A stretch of DNA of 9,404 bases from Desulfuromonadaceae bacterium (GTDB lineage: Bacteria > Desulfobacterota > Desulfuromonadia > Desulfuromonadales > Geopsychrobacteraceae): contig JADGED010000087.1 of the NCBI GenBank assembly GCA_016744555.1, positions 1 through 9,404 on the forward strand, in the 5' to 3' direction. Made by a program: the position numbers and the translations under genes. Each line of letters opens with the position of its first letter. Positions within the stretch are counted from its first letter, which is position 1. The notes beneath the pieces were generated by a model. It saw only the letters and a program-made list of their open reading frames with translations, was not told the DNA's origin and made no database searches. Positions 1 to 5,446 of this stretch are shown in pieces.

Positions 1-96
1 AAATAGAACGTTCTTATAGCGTATAAAACAAAAAAGCCTTTATTTCCCGAATATTTATAAAACATAGTTATTTTTAATTATAATTCACTTTTGTCC

Positions 97-126
97 TTGA
101 CCATACTCAGTGATTGGTATTTTATA
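97..126 (+). promoter_or_regulatory. candidate promoter of the mmd operon
   Basis: A TTGACC hexamer at 97-102 (5 of 6 matches to the sigma-70 -35 box) is followed after 18 bases by TTTATA at 121-126, a poor -10 box. Transcription would start near 133 and leave a 5' leader of roughly 57 bases before the first gene. A better TATAAT lies at 79-84 but has no -35 box at the right distance. The rest of 1-189 is A+T rich with no gene that I can support. The assignment rests only on hexamer matching. Confidence 0.35.
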
Positions 127-129
127 CCA
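115..129. promoter_or_regulatory. inverted repeat TGGTAT-N3-ATACCA, possible operator
   Basis: TGGTATTTTATACCA is a perfect inverted repeat with 6-base arms and a 3-base centre. It covers the candidate -10 box of the mmd operon promoter, a usual place for a repressor to bind. TGGT...ACCA half-sites resemble those of some GntR/FadR-type regulators, but no regulator gene is in the window. The symmetry is seen; the operator role is inference. The arms are too A+T rich and the site has no T tract suggesting a terminator. Confidence 0.35.
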
Positions 130-189
130 GATATAAACAATAAAAAAAACTCATTCACCTAAACAAATGATACCGAAGGAGGAAAATAT

Positions 190-477
190 ATGGCTGTAAG
201 AATAATAATTGTTCGTTATGTCCCAAAAGAAAAAGCGGAGGAATTACGCCCCCTTCTTTTACAAATGCGTTCTTTAGCTAATGCACAATCTGGATACATT
301 TCGGGTGAAACTTTGGTTAATTATGACGACCCTAGCGAACATTTAGTCATAAGTACCTGGAAAACCCTAGATGATTGGAATCGCTGGTTACAAGATGAAC
401 AGCGACTTAAATTACAAAACAATGTGGATATTGTTACTGGCTCAGAAACCAGATATTCAATTTATTATAATGGTTAG
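190..477 (+). CDS. ABM-fold (antibiotic biosynthesis monooxygenase-like) small protein
   Basis: This 95-residue protein has the size and pattern of a stand-alone ABM domain, a dimeric alpha+beta ferredoxin-like fold. It opens with a hydrophobic strand (VRIIIVRYVP, residues 3-12), followed by a charged helix, a GYISGETL strand around residues 35-42, a second strand with LVISTWKTLDDWNRW (residues 52-66) and a C-terminal helix. The HLVISTW and W-x-x-W features are typical of the family. Members include heme-degrading and quinone-type monooxygenases, but many have no known reaction, and the family name alone does not show antibiotic synthesis. There is no signal peptide, so it should be cytoplasmic. 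The ATG follows a very strong ribosome binding site, AAGGAGGA at 176-183. It is the first gene of the apparent operon, only 33 bases before mmdA. Family membership is likely; function is unknown. Confidence 0.8.
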   Translation: MAVRIIIVRYVPKEKAEELRPLLLQMRSLANAQSGYISGETLVNYDDPSEHLVISTWKTLDDWNRWLQDEQRLKLQNNVDIVTGSETRYSIYYNG

Positions 478-510
478 CTAGCATCCAGACGGAAGAAATG
501 GATTAGTCTA

Positions 511-2061
511 ATGATGGAAGAAAAGATCAATAAGCTCTTGGATATGCGACAAAAGGCCTTAGAAGGTGGTGGAGCAGATAAGTTAAAAAAACGTCACGCC
601 AAAGGGTTGTTGACGGCACGTGAGCGGATTGAACTACTAGTTGATGAAGGTAGTTTTGAAGAATTTGATATGTTCAAGACTCACCGTTGTCACCACTTTG
701 GTATGGAACAGAACAAAGCATATGGTGATGGGGTTGTTACCGGTTATGGGACAATTGATGGTCGATTAGTTTACTTGTTTTCAATGGATTTCACCGTTCT
801 TGGGGGTTCTTTATCGGAAACATTTGCTGAAAAAATCTGCAAAATAATGGATATGGCAGTAAAAAACGGCGCTCCAGTAATCGGTTTAAATGATTCTGGT
901 GGTGCACGTATCCACGAGGGCATTGAAAGTTTAGCCGGTTATACTGAAATCTTTCTCCGCAATGTCACCAGCTCTGGGGTAGTTCCACAGCTTTCCGGTA
1001 TTTTTGGACCTTGTGCTGGAGGCTCGGTCTATTCTCCTGCTTTGACAGACTTCACTGTTATGGTACGTGATAATAGCTATATGTTTTTAACTGGCCCCAA
1101 GGTGGTTAAGGCTGTTACCCATGAAGATGTTGATGTCGAAACCCTTGGTGGAGCCAGTGTTCACACCACTAAAAGTGGTGTTGCCCACTTGGCGGCTGAC
1201 AGCGAAGAGCAAGCTATTTCCTATTTGCGTGAACTATTTTCCTATATTCCGCAGAATAATATGGAGTCCCCACCACGCCGAGAAAGTGAAGACCCTGTTG
1301 ATCGAGAAGACATTGGCCTTTGTCATTTGATCCCCGACAACCCTAATCAACCTTACGATATTAAACAAGTAATTGGCAGTACGATAGATGAAGGTAGATT
1401 TTTTGAAATCCAACCCGATTTTGCCCCCAATATTGTCATCGGTTTCGGCCGTTATGGCGGACAATCAGTTGGCATAGTTGCGAATCAACCACTTCATTTA
1501 GCCGGTGTTCTCGATAACGATTCATCTATTAAAGGGGCGCGCTTCGTCCGATTCTGCGATGCCTTCAATATTCCGGTTGTCACATTTGTTGATGTACCCG
1601 GATTCCTCCCAGGAACCGTGCAGGAATATGGTGGTATTATTCGCAATGGTGCAAAGTTACTTTATGCCTATGCTGAAGCAACCGTTCCAAAGGTAACCGT
1701 GACGGTACGAAAATCTTACGGTGGAGCTTACTGCGTCATGAGCTCCAAACACTTACGTGGAGATATAAACTACGCCTGGCCAACAGCTGAAATTGCAGTA
1801 ATGGGTGCTAAAGGTGCTGCTGAAATATTGTTTGCTAAAGAAGCAAAACAGGACCCTGATAATGCTCAGCAAATTTTACAAAACCGTGGTGAGGAATATG
1901 CTGAGAAATTTGCTAATCCTTATGAAGCTGCCCAAAGAGGCTATATCGACGCTGTTATTTTGCCTCAGCGTACCCGCTTTCGTATTTGCAATGCGTTGAT
2001 GATGTTGGAAGGCAAGCAAGACAGCAATCCACGCAAAAAGCATGGCAACATCCCCCTATAG
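511..2061 (+). CDS. mmdA: methylmalonyl-CoA decarboxylase alpha subunit (carboxyltransferase)
   Basis: A 516-residue carboxyltransferase of the acyl-CoA carboxylase beta family. It moves the carboxyl group of (S)-methylmalonyl-CoA to biotin on the carrier subunit, giving propionyl-CoA, on the cytoplasmic face of the membrane complex. Two crotonase-like halves are visible. The N-terminal half carries LNDSGGARIHEG (D128, G130, G131) and GPCAGGSVYSPAL; the C-terminal half carries VDVPGFLPGTVQEYGG, KSYGGAYCVMSS (G404, G405, A406) and the end KHGNIPL, all typical of propionyl-CoA carboxylase beta and MmdA. Length is normal for the family. The neighbouring biotin carrier and OadB-type genes, with no biotin carboxylase gene, favour the Na+-pumping decarboxylase over propionyl-CoA carboxylase. 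ATG 511 has a weak GGA at 500-502; the adjacent ATG 514 is equally possible. Substrate identity is inferred from the family; a related acyl-CoA is not excluded. Confidence 0.93.
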   Translation: MMEEKINKLLDMRQKALEGGGADKLKKRHAKGLLTARERIELLVDEGSFEEFDMFKTHRCHHFGMEQNKAYGDGVVTGYGTIDGRLVYLFSMDFTVLGGSLSETFAEKICKIMDMAVKNGAPVIGLNDSGGARIHEGIESLAGYTEIFLRNVTSSGVVPQLSGIFGPCAGGSVYSPALTDFTVMVRDNSYMFLTGPKVVKAVTHEDVDVETLGGASVHTTKSGVAHLAADSEEQAISYLRELFSYIPQNNMESPPRRESEDPVDREDIGLCHLIPDNPNQPYDIKQVIGSTIDEGRFFEIQPDFAPNIVIGFGRYGGQSVGIVANQPLHLAGVLDNDSSIKGARFVRFCDAFNIPVVTFVDVPGFLPGTVQEYGGIIRNGAKLLYAYAEATVPKVTVTVRKSYGGAYCVMSSKHLRGDINYAWPTAEIAVMGAKGAAEILFAKEAKQDPDNAQQILQNRGEEYAEKFANPYEAAQRGYIDAVILPQRTRFRICNALMMLEGKQDSNPRKKHGNIPL

Positions 2062-2099
2062 CTATTGAGTGACTAAATTTAACCAAGAGAGCAAAGCAT

Positions 2100-2465
2100 A
2101 TGAATTTTAGTTGGCAAAATATTATCGATGGCAACGGGATCGGCATTACCATTACTGGGATGATGATCGTTTTTTCAGGACTACTGTTTATCAGTCTATT
2201 TATCGCCGTTCTCCCGCGGGTTTTAAAGCTAAAGGACCATTTTACATCCTCCCCCAAAACTACAGCAGAGGTTCCAGCAACTGTTGCTGCCCCCCCTAGT
2301 GAAGAAGAAATAATGGCGGTAATTTCGTTGGTATTGCATCTAGAGCTTGAACGTAGTTTAGGAGAAGGACATAAACTGACAATTTCGCGGCAGAAACGTC
2401 AAGGCTCGATCTGGGCATCCGCAGGTAAAATGCGTTCCCTATCAGAAGGTGGTACTCATGCGTAA
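2100..2465 (+). CDS. mmdD: sodium-pumping decarboxylase small membrane subunit (OadG/MmdD type)
   Basis: A 121-residue protein with one membrane segment at about residues 13-38 (GIGITITGMMIVFSGLLFIS and following). A short Pro/Ala/Thr-rich linker follows (about 52-66, TTAEVPATVAAPP), then a polar C-terminal part starting SEEEIMAVIS and ending in a SIWASAGK stretch, where relatives have a similar W-x-x-AG motif. This is the layout of the gamma/delta subunits of OadG/MmdD type, which bind the carboxyltransferase, hold the peripheral subunits on the membrane beta subunit and help assembly. It lies 38 bases after mmdA with only a weak purine-rich site (AAGAGAG) before the ATG. Its last 8 bases overlap the biotin carrier gene. 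There is no separate mmdE-like gene; the order A-D-C-B matches that described for Propionigenium modestum. Such subunits diverge quickly, so context carries part of the call. Confidence 0.85.
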   Translation: MNFSWQNIIDGNGIGITITGMMIVFSGLLFISLFIAVLPRVLKLKDHFTSSPKTTAEVPATVAAPPSEEEIMAVISLVLHLELERSLGEGHKLTISRQKRQGSIWASAGKMRSLSEGGTHA

Positions 2466-2895
2466 ATATCAACTAAAACTTAACGATAATGATTATATGG
2501 TCCATTTACGTGACCTCAGTGCTAAGGAAGCAACCGTTGAGATAAACGGCAAAGAATATCAGGTTGCTATTACATCAGTTGCAGAAGTTATTCCCGAAGG
2601 GATTGTAGCATCAGGCTCTGCTCCAGCTCCAGTTATTGCCCCTGCTTCGGTGGCCAAGAGTAAAACTGGTGGAGCCAATGCTGGGAGCGTATTAGCACCA
2701 ATTCCAGGTTCAATAATGGAGGTCTATGTAGAGGTTGGTGATAAAGTAAAAGCCGGTCAGCCACTATTTAAAATGGAGGCAATGAAGATGGAGAATGAAA
2801 TCAATGCCCGCATTGATGGCACCATTTCATTAGTAAGCATAAGTCTTGGGGATACCGTTAATCAGGGTGATGAACTTATTATTATCGGGGCCTAG
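2458..2895 (+). CDS. mmdC: methylmalonyl-CoA decarboxylase biotin carrier subunit
   Basis: A 145-residue biotin carboxyl carrier protein. The N-terminal 50 residues form a small beta-rich domain, followed by an Ala/Pro hinge (about 51-67, SGSAPAPVIAPASVA) that lets the carrier swing between subunits. The C-terminal biotinyl domain (about 77-145) has APIPGSI, VGDKVKAGQPL and the biotinylation motif EAMKMENE, with K110 as the biotin-bearing lysine. It carries the carboxyl group from MmdA to MmdB. I chose ATG 2458 over GTG 2449: AAGGTGG at 2446-2452 then sits at a good distance and the protein starts MRKYQLKL as relatives do. The start lies inside the end of mmdD (ATGCGTAA, 8-base overlap), which suggests translational coupling and balanced amounts of the two subunits. 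Confidence 0.93.
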   Translation: MRKYQLKLNDNDYMVHLRDLSAKEATVEINGKEYQVAITSVAEVIPEGIVASGSAPAPVIAPASVAKSKTGGANAGSVLAPIPGSIMEVYVEVGDKVKAGQPLFKMEAMKMENEINARIDGTISLVSISLGDTVNQGDELIIIGA

Positions 2896-2938
2896 GGCTA
2901 TTCTTACAATCATGGATACCCTCTTCTAATTGCTAGCT

Positions 2939-2946
2939 GGTATACC
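2939..2946. repeat. palindrome GGTATACC before mmdB
   Basis: A perfect 8-base palindrome in the 74-base gap between mmdC and mmdB; with the preceding T it reads TGGTATACC. The half-site TGGTAT is the same as in the inverted repeat at 115-129, but the centre is three bases shorter, so the same protein dimer may not fit both. The gap otherwise holds only the mmdB ribosome binding site (GGAG, 2959-2962). Possibly chance. Confidence 0.2.
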
Positions 2947-2969
2947 TATAAAGACCACGGAGACCTGTA

Positions 2970-4097
2970 ATGGGCATGTTTTATACGTTTTTAGAAAATA
3001 CCGGATTTGCCGCCATGACTTGGGGCAATTTTCTGATGATAATTATCGGCATTGTTTTTATTACCCTAGCAATTACCAAAGATTATGAACCGTTATTATT
3101 AGTTCCTATCGGCTTTGGCGTTGTAGTTGGTAACATTCCACCGGTGGCTGGGATGGCACTAAGTGTTTATGATGACGGCAGTGTCCTGCAATACATTTAT
3201 TTCGGCGTTAGTCAGGGGGTCTTTCCACCTTTGATTTTTCTCGGCATCGGTGCTATGACCGATTTTTCTACCATGCTTAGCAACCCCAAATTGATTCTTT
3301 TAGGTGCGGCTGCACAGGTGGGTATTTTTCTCACCTTTATTGGTGCTTTATATTTAGGTTTTACCCCTTCCGAGGCTGGTGCAATTGGTATTATTGGTGG
3401 TGCTGATGGCCCCACTGCAATATTTTTATCATCTAAATTGGCGCCACACTTACTTGGTTCGATAGCCATTGCCGCCTATTCTTATATGGCTCTCGTCCCA
3501 GTTATCCAGCCACCAATAATGAAATTATTAACGACAAAAAATGAGCGTTTGATTCGGATGAAAACCCCGCGACAAGTTAGTCGAAAGGAAAAAATTATTT
3601 TCCCTATTGGAGCATTTTTGATCTGTGGATTAATTGCTCCTGGTTCAATGGTTCTGATCGGTATGCTGTTTTTTGGTAACTTGCTAAAAGAGAGCCTGGT
3701 AACAGATAGACTCGCTAATACTGCGCGTAACGCAATGATTGATATTGTCACAATCCTTCTAGGTTTTTCAGTTGGCGCCAGTACTGCAGCAAAGTATTTT
3801 CTTACTTCACAATCGTTGCTGATTTTTGGCTTAGGGGCACTGTCGTTCTGTATTGCCACTGCTGGCGGAATAATGTTCGCTAAATTCATGAACCTATTTC
3901 TTAAAGATAAAATTAACCCATTGGTTGGTGCTGCAGGGGTTTCTGCAGTTCCAGATTCTGCTCGGGTGGTACATACTGTTGGATTACAAGAAGATCCTGC
4001 CAATTTTCTGTTGATGCATGCTATGGCACCTAATGGTGCAGGTGTTATTGGTTCCGCCATTGGAGCAGGTATTCTTTGGACCGTTTTAGTTTTATAA
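2970..4097 (+). CDS. mmdB: sodium-translocating decarboxylase beta subunit (OadB/MmdB family)
   Basis: A 375-residue polytopic membrane protein that decarboxylates carboxybiotin and couples this to Na+ export. Hydrophobic segments run through nearly the whole length, starting at about residues 20-36, with a cytoplasmic-looking basic loop near 185-210 (TTKNERLIRMKTPRQ). The family's catalytic motifs are intact: IGGADGPTAIF with D146, and NPLVGAAGVSAVP with N316, G320 and S325. With a constant offset of 57 these correspond to D203, N373, G377 and S382 of Klebsiella OadB, the residues implicated in Na+ and proton transfer. The C-terminal APNGAGVIGSAIGAG stretch is also typical. GGAG at 2959-2962 lies 7 bases before the ATG. 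It is the last gene of the mmd operon; I see no terminator between its stop and the next promoter. The family is certain; pairing with MmdA gives the substrate. Confidence 0.95.
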   Translation: MGMFYTFLENTGFAAMTWGNFLMIIIGIVFITLAITKDYEPLLLVPIGFGVVVGNIPPVAGMALSVYDDGSVLQYIYFGVSQGVFPPLIFLGIGAMTDFSTMLSNPKLILLGAAAQVGIFLTFIGALYLGFTPSEAGAIGIIGGADGPTAIFLSSKLAPHLLGSIAIAAYSYMALVPVIQPPIMKLLTTKNERLIRMKTPRQVSRKEKIIFPIGAFLICGLIAPGSMVLIGMLFFGNLLKESLVTDRLANTARNAMIDIVTILLGFSVGASTAAKYFLTSQSLLIFGLGALSFCIATAGGIMFAKFMNLFLKDKINPLVGAAGVSAVPDSARVVHTVGLQEDPANFLLMHAMAPNGAGVIGSAIGAGILWTVLVL

Positions 4098-4154
4098 GGA
4101 GTTGAACTTTAAAAGTGTGTTACTGATATTTAAAAGGCAGATAGCCCATAATTG

Positions 4155-4184
4155 TTGACAAAAATACTAGCACTGTCGTAGTTT
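4155..4184 (+). promoter_or_regulatory. candidate promoter of the riboswitch leader
   Basis: A perfect TTGACA at 4155-4160 is followed after 18 bases by TAGTTT (4179-4184), a weak -10 box. Transcription would begin near 4190, just before the 5' strand of riboswitch helix P1 at 4195. That fit between predicted start and aptamer is the best support. The 57 bases between the mmdB stop and this box hold no gene and no hairpin followed by a T run. Confidence 0.5.
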
Positions 4185-4194
4185 AGACATCGAA

Positions 4195-4287
4195 TTTCCG
4201 GAAAAGAGCAAAATCAGAGAAATCTGATGACGCAAAACCACAGATCCTCTTTGCTGGTTGGCTAAAGGATGGCTGGGTTGCCGAAGG
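4195..4287 (+). ncRNA. GEMM-I cyclic-dinucleotide riboswitch aptamer (A20 type)
   Basis: The RNA has the conserved GEMM-I core. GCAAA (4208-4212) is followed by a six-pair hairpin, ATCAGA/TCTGAT, capped by a GAAA tetraloop (4219-4222), then the invariant GACGCAAA (4229-4236). A second, looser hairpin with ATCCT (4244-4248) and AGGAT (around 4266-4270) follows, then GGGTTGCCGAA, matching the GGGGUUACCGA end of Vibrio Vc2. P1 can form from UUUC (4195-4198) and GAAG (4283-4286). From position 19 to the GACGCAAA box the alignment to Vc2 needs no gap. A4207 then falls on Vc2 G20, the base that contacts one guanine of c-di-GMP; A4234 falls on A47, which stacks between the two bases. A at position 20 is known to allow or favour 3',3'-cGAMP, so the ligand is left open. 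It precedes a GGDEF-EAL operon, a usual target of this class. Confidence 0.88.
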
Positions 4288-4316
4288 ATAGTTTTTTTAA
4301 ACTTTAAAACGCCTTC
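4283..4316 (+). promoter_or_regulatory. predicted antiterminator helix
   Basis: GAAGG (4283-4287) is complementary to CCTTC (4312-4316), and GTTTT (4291-4295) to AAAAC (4306-4310). The two blocks stack as one arm with only ATA opposite a single G between them, and a 10-base loop. The first block uses the 3' strand of riboswitch helix P1; the second strands use the 5' arm of the terminator. The three structures therefore exclude one another, which predicts termination when ligand closes P1. Drawn by hand; energies were not computed. Confidence 0.5.
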
Positions 4317-4343
4317 TCAAGTCTCTGAGATGGCGTTTTTTTT
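4306..4343 (+). terminator. intrinsic terminator controlled by the riboswitch
   Basis: AAAACGCC (4306-4313) pairs with GGCGTTTT (4332-4339), and inside it TCTCA (4315-4319) pairs with TGAGA (4326-4330) around a 6-base loop, with one T-T mismatch between the two blocks. A run of eight T (4336-4343) ends it. It lies after the aptamer and 38 bases before the start codon of the next gene, so it works as the expression platform. It would also stop read-through from the mmd operon. Confidence 0.88.
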
Positions 4344-4366
4344 AACACTACAATTCCAATTTGCAC

Positions 4367-4373
4367 AAAGGAT
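4367..4373 (+). promoter_or_regulatory. ribosome binding site that fixes the start of the PotD-like gene
   Basis: AAAGGAT lies 8 bases before ATG 4382. A TTG at 4361 is in the same frame, but using it would place this site inside the coding region and would add seven mostly polar residues before the signal peptide. The ATG is therefore preferred. Confidence 0.7.
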
Positions 4374-4381
4374 ATACGTGC

Positions 4382-5440
4382 ATGTTTAAAAGATTACTTG
4401 TTCAATTATTAATAATTGTTTGTTTGCTATTGCTTGGTCTGACAACGCAGTTATATGCAAAAGAGCAACGTCACCTTGTTGTTTTAAATTGGACAGAATA
4501 CCTTGCACCAGAGTTAATTGAAAAATTTGAAACAGAATTTAACATTAAGGTAATACAGGTATATTTTACTTCTGAAGAAAATCGAACTGAGAAGCTCCTT
4601 GAAAATAATGGCTATGGATATGACATTATCGTTTCCTCAGCAATTGATATTGGTAGATATGTAAAGCGCGGATGGTTGAAATCATTAAACGAAGAAGAAA
4701 TTCCTAATTTGAAATACATCGATATTAGTTGGCGCCAAGGTTATGCTGGTGCCGAGAAGTATGCGGCTCCATTTGCTCGTGGAACCACTGGGATTGTTTA
4801 CAGGGCAGATTTAGTTAAAGAACCTATCACCAGTTGGCAACAGTTTTACCAACCAGTTCCAGAGCTGCAAGGGAAAATTTCAATGACTGGTGACTCTCAA
4901 GATTACATTAGTATGGGGTTAAAATCTTTGGGCTATTCTGCAAATAGTGAAAATTTAGAGCAACTAAAACACGTAGAGCATCTGTTGTTGTCTCAAAAAA
5001 AACATTTGCGCTCGCATGAATACATATCTGTAGAAGCTGATTCTGCAATAGTAAAAGGCGATGTTGTTGCTTCTATGATCTACAATTCTGATGCTTTAAT
5101 GGTGAAAGAGCACAATGAAAATTTGACCTTTGTATTGCCAAAAGAGGGTGGTGGCCTTTGGATAGATAGTTTTGTCATTTCTGCATACGCTAAAAACTAT
5201 GCTAGCGCTTGTGATTTCCTTAATTTCTTTAATCGCCCGAAAAATGCTGCTCTACAATCAATGTATTCTTACTCTGCCCCTGCTAACGTAGAGGCGGTTA
5301 AGCTTTTGCCCGCAGACTTTATTGATAATCCGGTAATTTATCCCACTGCTGCTGAGTTGAAGAACTCTGAATTTTATTTACCCCTTTCACCGCAAGGTCA
5401 AAGGCAACGTAATGCAATAGCTGCAAGAGTTTTACGGTAG
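4382..5440 (+). CDS. PotD/NspS-like periplasmic polyamine-binding protein, likely a signalling partner
   Basis: A 352-residue periplasmic binding protein of the PotD/PotF class. The signal peptide is clear: MFKR, a hydrophobic core at about 5-22, and a likely cut after LYA (residue 26); no lipobox is seen. By alignment to E. coli PotD, ligand residues are largely kept: W37 and Y40 in NWTEY (PotD W34, Y37), D171 (D168), W260 and D262 in LWIDS (W255, D257). Changes are D174 for E171, Y234 for W229, and no tyrosine near the PotD Y85 position (SAIDI for STYYV). It should bind a polyamine or similar cation, but the specificity may differ. No ABC permease or ATPase gene accompanies it. The GGDEF-EAL gene begins 6 bases later, as in the Vibrio cholerae nspS-mbaA operon, so sensing is more likely than transport. 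It is the first gene behind the riboswitch terminator. Confidence 0.85.
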   Translation: MFKRLLVQLLIIVCLLLLGLTTQLYAKEQRHLVVLNWTEYLAPELIEKFETEFNIKVIQVYFTSEENRTEKLLENNGYGYDIIVSSAIDIGRYVKRGWLKSLNEEEIPNLKYIDISWRQGYAGAEKYAAPFARGTTGIVYRADLVKEPITSWQQFYQPVPELQGKISMTGDSQDYISMGLKSLGYSANSENLEQLKHVEHLLLSQKKHLRSHEYISVEADSAIVKGDVVASMIYNSDALMVKEHNENLTFVLPKEGGGLWIDSFVISAYAKNYASACDFLNFFNRPKNAALQSMYSYSAPANVEAVKLLPADFIDNPVIYPTAAELKNSEFYLPLSPQGQRQRNAIAARVLR

Positions 5441-5446
5441 TACATT

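Noticed and set aside
5..14. Palindrome AGAACGTTCT near the window start
   Set aside because: It is only 10 bases, lacks the spacing of known LexA boxes that I can recall, is about 175 bases from the nearest gene, and may belong to sequence outside the window.
511..2061. Reading mmdA as propionyl-CoA carboxylase beta or glutaconyl-CoA decarboxylase alpha
   Set aside because: There is no biotin carboxylase gene nearby, OadB and OadG-type membrane subunits follow, and the sequence and 516-residue length fit MmdA better than the longer glutaconyl-CoA enzyme.
1955..2257. Minus-strand open frame across the mmdA-mmdD junction
   Set aside because: It is antisense to two real genes and has no recognisable domain; its hydrophobic stretch mirrors coding sequence.
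2449..2457. GTG at 2449 as start of mmdC
   Set aside because: ATG 2458 has a properly spaced AAGGTGG site, part of which would be inside the gene if GTG were used.
3482..4060. Long open frame (192 codons) on the minus strand inside mmdB
   Set aside because: It lies fully antisense to a strongly conserved membrane protein gene, its composition (rich in Pro, Ala, Ile) reflects the reverse of hydrophobic codons, and it has no recognisable family or ribosome site.
4361..4381. TTG at 4361 as start of the PotD-like protein
   Set aside because: It would put the ribosome binding site inside the gene and spoil the normal start of the signal peptide; ATG 4382 fits better.
4382..5440. Polyamine ABC transporter binding subunit
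   Set aside because: No permease or ATPase genes of a Pot system are adjacent; the partner gene is a GGDEF-EAL protein and the promoter leader is a cyclic-dinucleotide riboswitch. Sharing a distant transporter is not excluded.
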